Shown: positions 24,412-33,223 of the stretch, piece by piece
How positions within the stretch are numbered: position 1 is the stretch's first letter
How the letters are laid out: every line of letters begins with the position of its first letter
Source: Butyrivibrio fibrisolvens
GTDB lineage: Bacteria > Bacillota > Clostridia > Lachnospirales > Lachnospiraceae
DNA length: 64,000 bases
Assembly (NCBI RefSeq): GCF_037113525.1
Contig: NZ_CP146963.1
Coordinates: 4,607,139-4,671,138 of the forward strand
Reading direction: 5' to 3'
Notes under the pieces: model-generated
Databases searched by the model: none
Told to the model about the DNA's origin: nothing
What the model saw: only the letters and a program-made list of their open reading frames with translations
Translations under genes and position numbers: made by a program

Positions 24412-26010
24412 TTATTTACTCTTTTCCTCATCGTAAAGCATCCATAAATCTGCGATGACGGGAGATAATCTATGCATTGAAGCAAGGGAATCTGTATAGT
24501 CTCTAAGGAAGTAGGCTGTATAGATTCCTTGTTTTTCCTGGTGGGTTACGATGGGTTCGAGGTCGTAGTCTGTGAATGTTATGGTCATGCCTTCCTGGGT
24601 TACGGTCTTGTTGATCGTAAAGGTTGCCATGCCTCCAAGTACGCGTTCGATTTCGTTCTGGCCGGATACAGAGTTTCCGAGGCTGTAGTAGATGAGCATC
24701 TGCTGCCCGCCGTCTTTTTCTATGAGTTCGTAGGGCTGAAGGACGTGGGGATGGGAGCCTATGACTACGTTGACGCCGCATTCATAGAAGATATCTGTCC
24801 ACTTGGCTTGATAATCGCTTATTTGAGATGAGTACTCTTCTCCCCAGTGGACGAATACCATTACTACGTCGGCCTGACTTCTTGCGCTTGTAAGCTCGGC
24901 TCTTACTTTGTTTTCATCTGATAGTATATTTATACAATCAGTATATTCTTTAGGAATAGGCTGTCCATTGGTTCCATAGGTGTAGTCAAAAAGGGCTATG
25001 CTTATTCCGTTCTTTTCTATGATATTAAGGTTTGTATCTCCGGTCTTATCGGATGGAAGTATGCCTATTACTTTAGTGTTATCTCCATATGCATGGTATG
25101 TTCTGTCTATTCCTTCTATTCCCTGATCCAGCATGTGGTTAGTTGCACAGGCGATAATGTCAAAGCCTGATGCCTCTTGGGCTAAAGCTATGCCTGATGG
25201 AGATGAGAATACGGGGTACTCGCTGTAGATCATATCTCTTTTTACAGAGAGATCTTCTAAGGTATAGGATGCGTCATCTGCAAAAGGAGTCTCCTGCACG
25301 ATGGCGGAAAGGTCTGACTGCGATATTATGTCTCTTACATTCTCGTAAAGGAAATCGTAGCTGCCATCTGCATGATCCAGGGCATAGTTATATATCTGCT
25401 TGTGGGCTATGGTGTCGCCAAAAGCTGTGAATGTAACCTTACTTGAAGGAATCGTATATGTTTTTAATCCCCAGTAATTCCAGTTAAAATACTGTACTCT
25501 TCCGTCTTCATAGGTGACGCGAAGTCTTGTAGATGGATCAAAGCTAAAGGAAATGATCGTATCGCTTAAAGCGGACGACATCCAGGATGCTCTTAAAAAG
25601 CCGTCTTTATCAGCGTTTTCTTCTCTTTTTTCATAAATATAGATATGCTGGCTTGTGTCGGTATCGTTGCTTTCTACCCAGAAAGGAAGGTGCTTGCCAA
25701 AGCTGCCCTTCTTCCATGTAAGAAGGAGGATTTCATCTTCGCTGTCGTTATCAATGTCACATGTCAGAAAGTCCTGTACTTTCCAGTTTGCATCACTCTC
25801 CCAGACTGCTACCCCAGTTTCATCGGATATTTTAAAATGGCCATCGTTTAGGTTTGCCTGCAAGCCAAAAACAGATGCGTCCTTAGTGTTAAAGACTATG
25901 TTATCTGGGATATTAAGCGAGGCATTTTTGGAATTATATATGATCAAAACAACTAGGATAGCTGCTATAAAGATGATCAAAGGTATGATTTTGGGGAGAT
26001 TTTTCTTCAT
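24412..26010 (-). CDS. CapA family protein, membrane-anchored
   Basis: The 532-residue protein has an N-terminal signal anchor (IIPLIIFIAAILVVLIIY). From about residue 205 comes a CapA/PGA_cap metallophosphatase-like domain: FTAFGDTIAHKQIYNYALDH, then ACATNHMLDQG, VMVFVHWGEEY and VIGSHPHVLQPYE. CapA homologues take part in poly-gamma-glutamate capsule production, but no capB or capC is nearby and many such proteins have unknown roles. The first 180 residues show EDEILLLTWKKG, seen in integrin-like or VCBS-type repeats. It converges with the preceding ATPase gene with 2 nt between stops. Confidence 0.85.
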   Translation of the reverse strand: MKKNLPKIIPLIIFIAAILVVLIIYNSKNASLNIPDNIVFNTKDASVFGLQANLNDGHFKISDETGVAVWESDANWKVQDFLTCDIDNDSEDEILLLTWKKGSFGKHLPFWVESNDTDTSQHIYIYEKREENADKDGFLRASWMSSALSDTIISFSFDPSTRLRVTYEDGRVQYFNWNYWGLKTYTIPSSKVTFTAFGDTIAHKQIYNYALDHADGSYDFLYENVRDIISQSDLSAIVQETPFADDASYTLEDLSVKRDMIYSEYPVFSSPSGIALAQEASGFDIIACATNHMLDQGIEGIDRTYHAYGDNTKVIGILPSDKTGDTNLNIIEKNGISIALFDYTYGTNGQPIPKEYTDCINILSDENKVRAELTSARSQADVVMVFVHWGEEYSSQISDYQAKWTDIFYECGVNVVIGSHPHVLQPYELIEKDGGQQMLIYYSLGNSVSGQNEIERVLGGMATFTINKTVTQEGMTITFTDYDLEPIVTHQEKQGIYTAYFLRDYTDSLASMHRLSPVIADLWMLYDEEKSK

Positions 26011-26055
26011 ATAGTTACTTCCTTAAGGATAACGAAGGCATGAGAATTATTGCCT

Positions 26056-26090
26056 AAAGGCGCCTGCATACATGATACAGACGCCTTTTT
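26056..26090. terminator. Probable terminator between DUF3160 and capA-like genes
   Basis: AAAGGCG-C-CTG and CAG-A-CGCCTTT form a stem around an 11-nt loop with T-rich ends on both strands. It lies after the DUF3160 stop and before the capA-like start on the minus strand. Confidence 0.6.
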
Positions 26091-26204
26091 ATAGCTGAGT
26101 AAAAATATTCTTATTCTGTAAAATAATATTTGGTAAGACTTAACACGACATAGAATTACATTATAGTATTTCTAATTATGCCTTGTTACATCCGGTACCT
26201 GCAA

Positions 26205-28478
26205 TTACCATGTAGAAGTTCTGAGCTGCTCAGCCCACCATGGTCTTTCGATTCCAAGTGGCTCGTGTTCTACATATCCATAAGTTTCGGGATCATATTC
26301 ATGTTCAAATCCCATTCCAAGTCTCCACTCGGAATCTGTAAGTCTTTCTGAATATGCAAATTCATAGAATGCAAATACTTCACCTTCGCAGATCTTAAGC
26401 TGTCCGTCAACAGGGGCGATTACATAGATAGTTGCTGTACCGCCGGTAGCGCATTCAAGATATTCTCCGCCATTTGGATCAGTTGCAACATCTGTTACAA
26501 GAGCTGATGGATACTCATCAGGACTTGGGCTTTCATCATCAGGTGAAACAACAGCATCGTGCCAGAAGTGCTCAAGAGATCCGCCGTATCCTCTTATAAG
26601 TTCATATTCATCATCTGTAAGAGTTTCTCCTGCAAGTTCTTTAACAGATATTGTAGAAAGGTTATCTGCAAGTTCTGAAAGAAGTGCAAGGTTTTCTTTT
26701 TCTGTATCAGAGATATATCCGTATGCATCAAGACCTTCAGACGTCTTATTGATGAGATTCTTAAGACCTGTATATACGTCAGGTTCAGGCTCTACGTAGC
26801 CTCTGTCATCCTTTTCGATATCATCGCCGCCCATTTCTGCTACAGGCTGCTTAGCATAAAGAACTGTATCGTGCTTAAGCTCAGTCCAGCTTGCAAGGAA
26901 GCCTTCGATATCTTTGATCGCCCACTTATCAGACTGCATGAAGTAAGGATGTTCTGATGTCTTTTCTGAAAGAAGTGGTGTTAATGTCTTAAGCCATGCT
27001 GATGAAAGGCTTGCTTCCCAGAATGTATCATCTTTGGCTGAAATTACTCCCTGAAGCTTTTCCATATTTTCAGTATAGTTTTCATAATCTGTATCGCCCT
27101 GCTCTTCTAAGAGTTCCATTGCCTTTTCAGATCCAAGAGCTGCAGGTACATCGAGAGCATCGGGAAGGTTTCTCGTCTCTCCTTCTGAATTCTCTTTGGT
27201 CTTTGAATAGATAAGATTCTGGAAGATAGCTGCATCAAGTGAAAAGCGCTGTCCGATGAATCTGAATCCTTTGCTTTCTGCAACGTGATCTGTAGCGCCG
27301 CCGTCATCCATTGTTATAGTTGAATTTATTGAAGGGCCTTCCATTGCATCTACAAGTGCCTTGAAAGAAGCATATCCGTCGCTGTCAGAAGCTATAGCTG
27401 TAACATCTGAAGCATCAGCAAAGCTACTTGCAATAGCAGGTTGATATTCATAATAAGACAGATCATCAGCTTCGCCTGCAAAGAAGGCAGTTACTGTATA
27501 GATCTTTTCCCATCTGGTGATAGGACCTTGCTGCATTGCTGTTGTCATAAGAACAGATGCCTTAAGGAGATCATCTTCTGATGTGTCATAATTGATGCGG
27601 CCGTACCACATCATGGCTCTGAAATAAGGCTTTAAGTCTTCGTCCTGATCATAATATCCGCGGGGCTTGTACTGGCTGTAGTCTTCATCAAATCCAAAGA
27701 TCGGTGAAGAGGTAATACCTGCAGCATTATTGATAAGAGATAGCTCGCTCTTAACATTATCTGCAACATAATCAGGTACGTCAGTGCTATCGTCAAGAAG
27801 ACTTGCTCCAACTGCAAAATATGCAACATTTAAAAGCGCCGCATTCTCCCAGTCGGTTCCCTTTAAAGCTTCATACTGCTCTTTGGATGCATCCAGCATC
27901 TCTTTACCAAGCTCTGCAAGTTCTGATGACAGGTATTCTTTCTCTGTCTTCTTAAGAAGGTATGTGAAGTAGAGATGATAAGTATGCATCATGGAGTCGA
28001 CCGTTACGAAGTTACACTTTTGCAGATAACGGTTCATCTCATATGAATCAAAAAATTCATATCCCGTATTATAAGGAGATATTACAAAACCGTCTGTCGC
28101 AAGCGCTGTAAGGAAGTCTTCGCTATAATAGCTGTAATCCTCTATATTAGCAACATTAGATAGATCACTTTCTGGTACAAGGCCATCTGCCTTAACTGTA
28201 TACTCTACAGTCTCTTCTGAAAAAAGACCATTAAGCATATTTGTTCTTTCAAGTGACTCTACAGATACAGTAGTTGTGTTTGAAGAAGTCGTTGCAGCAG
28301 TTGTCGCATCTTTGGTAGAAGCTTCCTGCGCATTTGAAGATGTTTCAGATTCTGCAGAATCCTTGCTACTTGCATCATCGGAAGATTTACCCAGATTAAT
28401 ATCTGCGCATCCTGCTGCCTGGATTACCAGTGAAGTTGCAAGTAAAACTGCTCCTGTTTTCTTAAGATTCTTTTTCAT
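26205..28478 (-). CDS. DUF3160 lipoprotein
   Basis: The 757-residue protein starts with a lipoprotein signal, MKKNLKKTGAVLLATSLVIQ followed by AAGC, placing the lipidated Cys at about residue 24. A Ser/Thr-rich linker follows to about residue 70. The rest fits DUF3160: YSEDFLTALATDGFVISPYN, then EMNRYLQKCNFVTVDSMMHT, MMWYGRI and FRFIGQRFSLD. The function of the family is unknown; the protein should sit on the outer face of the membrane. Its ribosome-binding site (AAGAGGTTATT) is supplied by a family C repeat. Confidence 0.85.
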   Translation of the reverse strand: MKKNLKKTGAVLLATSLVIQAAGCADINLGKSSDDASSKDSAESETSSNAQEASTKDATTAATTSSNTTTVSVESLERTNMLNGLFSEETVEYTVKADGLVPESDLSNVANIEDYSYYSEDFLTALATDGFVISPYNTGYEFFDSYEMNRYLQKCNFVTVDSMMHTYHLYFTYLLKKTEKEYLSSELAELGKEMLDASKEQYEALKGTDWENAALLNVAYFAVGASLLDDSTDVPDYVADNVKSELSLINNAAGITSSPIFGFDEDYSQYKPRGYYDQDEDLKPYFRAMMWYGRINYDTSEDDLLKASVLMTTAMQQGPITRWEKIYTVTAFFAGEADDLSYYEYQPAIASSFADASDVTAIASDSDGYASFKALVDAMEGPSINSTITMDDGGATDHVAESKGFRFIGQRFSLDAAIFQNLIYSKTKENSEGETRNLPDALDVPAALGSEKAMELLEEQGDTDYENYTENMEKLQGVISAKDDTFWEASLSSAWLKTLTPLLSEKTSEHPYFMQSDKWAIKDIEGFLASWTELKHDTVLYAKQPVAEMGGDDIEKDDRGYVEPEPDVYTGLKNLINKTSEGLDAYGYISDTEKENLALLSELADNLSTISVKELAGETLTDDEYELIRGYGGSLEHFWHDAVVSPDDESPSPDEYPSALVTDVATDPNGGEYLECATGGTATIYVIAPVDGQLKICEGEVFAFYEFAYSERLTDSEWRLGMGFEHEYDPETYGYVEHEPLGIERPWWAEQLRTSTW

Positions 28479-28481
28479 AAT

Positions 28482-28592
28482 ATAACCTCTTATCGCGAGT
28501 GAAACGAGAGACTAATGGTTGGAAGTGGCAGAGCTCGCGATGTCACTTCTTAAAGCTTGGAAATATTTATATTTTCAAGCTCATAACCTCAT
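28482..28592 (-). repeat. Family C repeat carrying the ribosome-binding site, copy 1
   Basis: Read on the plus strand it begins ATAACCTCTTATCGCGAGTG, then AAACGAGAGACTAATGG. The stem ATCGCGAG (28492-28499) pairs with CTCGCGAT (28534-28541). The unit closes with TTTTCAAGCTCATAACCTCAT. On the minus strand the first end supplies AAGAGGTTATT, the Shine-Dalgarno of the DUF3160 gene. The unit is flanked by ATAACCTC direct repeats and has the same layout as 60076-60184. Confidence 0.7.
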
Positions 28593-28714
28593 CCACAATA
28601 TTATTGCTATAAATAATGATAGTAAAAATATATTAATTCTGCAAATTGCCCGAAAATTTTCATTTAAATAGATTTCTATGAATCGGTGAATTGCAAATTG
28701 ACATTAACTTATAA

Positions 28715-28879
28715 CAGGAAAGCTACTAATTAAATCATATGTCGATTTTAAAAATAACCTTATTTTTTCTTAGGGTCTTAGGAGCTGCAGTACAGCGTGT
28801 TTACGTAAGCGGATAAGACCCTTAGAAAAAACAAGGTTATTTTTACATGAGACATATGATTTAATTAGCAGCTTTCCTG
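28715..28879 (-). repeat. Long hairpin element, family B copy 2
   Basis: The 165-nt inverted repeat has arms CAGGAAAGCT and AGCTTTCCTG, then AATTAAATCATATGTC with GACATATGATTTAATT and AAAATAACCTT with AAGGTTATTTTT. The 49-nt apex (28773-28821), read on the minus strand, matches the fabF-linked core at about 42 of 49 positions. A second-position change (T to G) is matched by a compensating change (A to C) near its end. It starts 15 nt after the stop of the BrxD-like gene, in the same sense as in copy 1. The rest of the 28593-28714 gap is AT-rich and empty. Confidence 0.8.
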
Positions 28880-28894
28880 AGGCTAAGCCTAACC

Positions 28895-30280
28895 TCACAG
28901 CCTGAACTCCGCATAATTCCCCGGCTCATCTGGCTTCTGTCCACCATCTATACGAAGTCCGGAAGTTACATCGTCTTCCTGCTGTGCAAGCTCATCTTTT
29001 GCATAGCTGAACTCATCAGATGAAAGAAGCGTTTCTACATTTATATCGGGACGCTGGTAAAGGATATCAAGAAGCTCTATGAAATCCCTTATAACTTCTC
29101 TTGGTGTTATATGCGAATCTGCCCCGATCCTTCCATACTCTATCCTTATGAAAACAGCAAGATCGTTGTCTGACAGATTGTTCTCATATCCATAAAGCTG
29201 CGAGTGAATCTCGCAAAGCTTACCGCACAGTACCAGCATCTCTTCTGCTGTAAGAGGTTCAAGTCTTATAACAGGTGCCAGCATATCCCTTGCGCCCTCT
29301 TTGGAGAACTTACCATCAGCAAGTCTTGAACGAAGAGCTTCGTAGCTGTAGACACCTCTTCTTGGATCCTCAATGGATTGAGGCGTTCCGCACATGATAA
29401 AGCCAAGATATCTGGCCTTACCCTGAAGAGTATCATTGTACATGGTCAGCATCTTCTCATAGTTGTATTGTCTTGTTATTGAATTGGGAATCTTATAGAT
29501 ATTAACAAGCTCATCTATCATGATCATCATTCCGGTATAACCCGCCTGCTGCAAGAACCTTGCAAAAAGCTTCATATATTCATACCAGTCATCATCCGTG
29601 ATCACGATGTTAACTCCAAGCTCTGCCTTGGCTTCAGTCTTATTGATATACTCTCCCCTCAGCCATTTAATTACTTTCGCCTTGGTATCCTCATCTCCGT
29701 CTATGTATGATCTGTAATACATAGTAAGTAGCTTTGCAAAGTCGAAACCGTGAACCAGCTCGTTCATAGAGGAGATCACTGCAAAGATTTTTTTCTCAAC
29801 TTCTATGGAAAAAGAATCTGAGTCAGGCATGATACCTTCAGCTACAACCTGAGATTGAACATTCTGGATCCACTTATCTAATATGAGAGTCAGCGCTCCG
29901 CCTTCAGGCCTTGTCTTGGTGGACATGTTCTGGATGAGTTCTTTGTAGGTAGCAAGGCCCTGGCCCTTGTTACCATGAAGTCTTCTGTCAGGTGAAAGGT
30001 CGGCATCTACTACTACAAAACCCTTATCCATGACATAGTTTCGTATTGTCTGAAGAAGGAAACTCTTACCGCTTCCATACTTACCATTAATAAATCTGAA
30101 TGATGCACCACCATCTGCAATGATATCCACATCATGAAGAAGTGCGTCTATCTCGTTTTTACGTCCAACAGTAATATAAGGAAGTCCTATACGCGGTACT
30201 ACACCGCCCTTAAGCGACTGTATAACTGTGCTTGCTATTCTTTTTGGGATCTTTCTTGTTGTATTATTTTTGTTTTCCAT
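28895..30280 (-). CDS. BrxD-like ATP-binding protein (DUF2791)
   Basis: The 461-residue P-loop protein has Walker A GKYGSGKS at residues 66-73, then VVVDADLSPDRRLHGNKGQG and the Walker-B-like MMIMIDELVNIYKIP near residue 255. This matches the DUF2791 family that includes BrxD of BREX phage-resistance systems. Related genes also occur outside BREX with TerB-N proteins and Lhr-like helicases. No pglZ, pglX, brxC or brxF is in the window, so a full BREX system is not present here. The helicase partner lies 4.7 kb away on the opposite strand. A family B hairpin follows the stop. Confidence 0.85.
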   Translation of the reverse strand: MENKNNTTRKIPKRIASTVIQSLKGGVVPRIGLPYITVGRKNEIDALLHDVDIIADGGASFRFINGKYGSGKSFLLQTIRNYVMDKGFVVVDADLSPDRRLHGNKGQGLATYKELIQNMSTKTRPEGGALTLILDKWIQNVQSQVVAEGIMPDSDSFSIEVEKKIFAVISSMNELVHGFDFAKLLTMYYRSYIDGDEDTKAKVIKWLRGEYINKTEAKAELGVNIVITDDDWYEYMKLFARFLQQAGYTGMMIMIDELVNIYKIPNSITRQYNYEKMLTMYNDTLQGKARYLGFIMCGTPQSIEDPRRGVYSYEALRSRLADGKFSKEGARDMLAPVIRLEPLTAEEMLVLCGKLCEIHSQLYGYENNLSDNDLAVFIRIEYGRIGADSHITPREVIRDFIELLDILYQRPDINVETLLSSDEFSYAKDELAQQEDDVTSGLRIDGGQKPDEPGNYAEFRL

Positions 30281-30643
30281 TTTAATGCTTTACCTTTTTT
30301 GAGTGCTTTTTCTGTGAAAATGTGATAATATTGAAACTCGTGCGTTTTGCAATATGCCAAAAATAATTTTCTATCTTGACTGAAATACTATGTTTATAGA
30401 AAATATACAATTGGTATACATGCTAAACGCCTACAAATTTAATATTGAAAAAACTTATCGTTAAACAGTTAATCATTTGACATTTGCGCGATAAAACGAT
30501 AAGTGATATCATTTGATTACGACTAAAAGCTAATGTTATAACGATAATTATCCGATATAACATTGTAGGCTAATTACAGACATTTGGCTATTACCTACTA
30601 CTGACATCTTGGGAAATTGACTTATATTGAAAGGAGGAATAAT
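30281..30643. promoter_or_regulatory. Divergent intergenic region with inverted repeats
   Basis: This 363-bp gap separates the BrxD-like and metallopeptidase genes. It holds ACTTATCGTT (30453-30462) inverted as AACGATAAGT (30495-30504), and AATGTTATA (30532-30540) inverted as TATAACATT (30556-30564). Both contain CGATAA-type cores and could be operators for divergent transcription. A TTGACT at about 30378 may be a -35 element. No gene is seen. Confidence 0.45.
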
Positions 30644-31357
30644 ATGTCCAAATATTCCTGTGCTGTATCCAAAAAAACGTTTATCAAATTCCTGGCACTA
30701 GCCCTTTTAGTGCTCTCTATTTGGAGTCCGCTACGGTCCTATGCTGATGGGTCCCCTGTCTCCAAATGCAGTTCTACTGTCAAAGATTCTACTGTTACTA
30801 CCTATTCTACATACTACTTGAGTTTTATTCCAGCGGCTCTTCAGGATATTTATGTTGCAGATGGTGGTAATATTCGTGTATATGCAGAAAACGATCCACT
30901 TCCTGAGATAGATACCTCCGGCTGGACTAATGTCGGCAATATCATAGGCTATTTTGAATGGAGCAGCGGTCCACTTATCATGCTCAGTACTAAGCCTGTA
31001 GAGAGACCCAAAGCCTGTGTAACTGACCAGGCCCAGATTTCCATATGCCATGAATTCGGCCATTATATCACAATTAAATCCAATATGCTCCGTGGAATAT
31101 CCACTGATTACAGGATTTCTGCTGAATTTGAGGCTGCCTTTAATGCAGAGAAAAACAATTATACCCTTTCTTCCTGCAAGCTTCCATCAGGATATAAGAA
31201 AAACATAAGCCGTGCCGCTGCATCTGTAGAGTTTTATGCGACTATCTTTGCAGGTCTTATGCTGTATCCTGAGGATACAATGGCTACATTCCCCACATGC
31301 TCTGCGCTTGTGCTTGACGACATGAACTACATCATTAACAATGCTGGTGTTAAATGA
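30644..31357 (+). CDS. Secreted HEFGH metallopeptidase-like protein
   Basis: The start at 30644 has AAAGGAGG at the right distance; an upstream in-frame ATG (30617) does not. The 237-residue protein has a signal peptide (FIKFLALALLVLSIWSPLRS, cleavage near YADG). It shows the zinc-binding HEFGH in QISICHEFGHYI, then SAEFEAAFNAE and a later Glu in SVEFYATIFAGLM. This spacing resembles the lethal-factor/PPEP-like (ATLF) peptidase clan. The substrate is unknown; a secreted protease acting on surface proteins is plausible. A good terminator follows. Confidence 0.7.
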   Translation: MSKYSCAVSKKTFIKFLALALLVLSIWSPLRSYADGSPVSKCSSTVKDSTVTTYSTYYLSFIPAALQDIYVADGGNIRVYAENDPLPEIDTSGWTNVGNIIGYFEWSSGPLIMLSTKPVERPKACVTDQAQISICHEFGHYITIKSNMLRGISTDYRISAEFEAAFNAEKNNYTLSSCKLPSGYKKNISRAAASVEFYATIFAGLMLYPEDTMATFPTCSALVLDDMNYIINNAGVK

Positions 31358-31370
31358 TGACCTCTTTTGT

Positions 31371-31395
31371 AACCGCCTTCGGGCGGTTATTTTTT
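31371..31395 (+). terminator. Rho-independent terminator
   Basis: AACCGCC-TTCG-GGCGGTT is followed by ATTTTTT. It ends the metallopeptidase transcript. Confidence 0.93.
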
Positions 31396-31515
31396 GGAAA
31401 AAAACCTGTTTTACGTAATTCTAATATATGTCCAAAGATAATTATTTTCTAAATTCTCTATGTTATAATCTCTTTTATGAAAAAAGTGGGATTTTAAATT
31501 GGAGGATTTTGTTTT

Positions 31516-33162
31516 TTGGATACGAAAAAAGTTTTATGGGGAATTGTAATATTTCTTTTGTCACTCGTTGTTATCTATAAAATTTGTAATATCTTTATTA
31601 CCCCGGTAGATCCATTATATCCATTAGATGCAATCTATGAATATGATGACCAGGAAATATCTGTAAGGAAGCTTTTTGAGGCATCTTATGAAGATATCCA
31701 TTATTCAGCTTATTGGTCTGTTACTGGATCGTATAGTGAAAGGACTGAATCTTATCATTCTTCTTATAGAGCACCAGGTTCATCACCATATGAAATACTC
31801 AATAAATCTATCAATATCAAATATGACCATTACTATAAAGATGAAGATAATGTGTTGGGAATATTGGATGGAGAATGTATTGAACCTTATTATGAGTTTA
31901 CGTGTTATGGCGATCTCGACGAACAAAGCACAATCTCAACTTACAGTTATTATGTGGGAATAATCAATGGATATAAAAAAACAGCTTACGGATACTCTGG
32001 TCATGAATGTAGTGAACGTTTTGAAGTTGATAAAATTCTTATGCCTAACTTAGATAATTTGACAAAAGTTGCAATTTATTTTGATGGATCAGTAGATGAG
32101 CAGGGACATTTTGTAGTGAAATTTGTAGGAAATAAACTTCCTTGTATTGCACCTGCTTTTGGGGGTGATGGTTCACGCTCTCCTTTTAATGAAGCTGAAT
32201 ATACATTTGATGCCCAAACAAGAAAGCTTGTTAAGGTTACGCTTAAATATGAATATTCACATGGAGGATGTAATGGACCTTTTTCAGTAGAGAGTATATG
32301 TTTGGAACTGACAATTAATGATTTAGCCTATGGTGATTACGAAATACCAGATGTTCCCAATATGGTATGCGATAATTCTATCCTAAGTGGTGCTCTTACA
32401 GGAGAAGGAACATTTAAACCAAGCTCTGTTATTAGAAACGATGCTTCTGAAAAGAGCAGCCTTTCAAGTACTATTTCAAATATTTGGCAAAATGCTGTTT
32501 CCTCAATACCAAAAGAGTCATGTACCGTTGATGAGATTTCAGAAAGTCTTTCATATAATGCTATTGAATACGGTATGAACATTGTAAAAAAAGACTATTA
32601 TATGAATAGATATGAGAACGCTATTTACATAAGATATCTCATAACCCAGGATGAAAATGAAATAGGCTATATTTTAATGCCGCTTACAGTCTATAGTGCC
32701 CAGCTTTGCAACGAAAACAATATATTAATATTTGCTGGTGATGAATTATTTGCATGGGAAGATGGAACCATATGGATAAATCACAGGATTACCTCAAGTA
32801 TTACTACAGATACATACTACAGGTTATACACAGATGGTATATTAAAGCTTGATCATAGAATTACCAGAGAATCAGCTTTTTCAAGACTCTCAAAAACAGA
32901 AGAACTCTCCCTGTTTTCATATGGAGATTTTTCAGAATTACATAGATTTGTAAAAGAGCATTCTGACTCAGGTTATACTAGAATGGATAAGTATGAAATT
33001 CGAGAAAATGGATATTTTAATACTTATTATGTAGTAGAGAACACAACATATTCAAAGCATCTTTCAGAAGAATATGATCTGACATTTTTATCTAGTGACT
33101 ATGCTACTGAACTAACAGAAGACAATAGAGAAGAAAAAGATGCTACGTGGATTAATTTCTGA
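31516..33162 (+). CDS. Membrane-anchored extracytoplasmic protein, tandem paralogue 1
   Basis: This 548-residue protein starts at TTG 31516 with GGAGG 10 bases upstream. It has one N-terminal membrane helix (WGIVIFLLSLVVIYKICNIF) and a long outer region. Early residues LDAIYEYDDQEISVRKLFEA are nearly the same as in the next gene, and both share a second conserved block around VPNMVCDNSILSGALTGEG. I do not recognise a family. The repeated beta-strand-like pattern suggests a surface or binding protein. Confidence 0.7.
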   Translation: MDTKKVLWGIVIFLLSLVVIYKICNIFITPVDPLYPLDAIYEYDDQEISVRKLFEASYEDIHYSAYWSVTGSYSERTESYHSSYRAPGSSPYEILNKSINIKYDHYYKDEDNVLGILDGECIEPYYEFTCYGDLDEQSTISTYSYYVGIINGYKKTAYGYSGHECSERFEVDKILMPNLDNLTKVAIYFDGSVDEQGHFVVKFVGNKLPCIAPAFGGDGSRSPFNEAEYTFDAQTRKLVKVTLKYEYSHGGCNGPFSVESICLELTINDLAYGDYEIPDVPNMVCDNSILSGALTGEGTFKPSSVIRNDASEKSSLSSTISNIWQNAVSSIPKESCTVDEISESLSYNAIEYGMNIVKKDYYMNRYENAIYIRYLITQDENEIGYILMPLTVYSAQLCNENNILIFAGDELFAWEDGTIWINHRITSSITTDTYYRLYTDGILKLDHRITRESAFSRLSKTEELSLFSYGDFSELHRFVKEHSDSGYTRMDKYEIRENGYFNTYYVVENTTYSKHLSEEYDLTFLSSDYATELTEDNREEKDATWINF

Positions 33163-33223
33163 TGAAAAAGTTGGATTTTTAGAGGATGATCTTCTCTAAA
33201 AAATTTATTGGGGGACAATTAAT

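Noticed and set aside
24503..24781. 92-residue Arg/His-rich minus-strand protein
   Set aside because: It is a shifted frame inside the capA-like gene, whose own frame carries clear family motifs.
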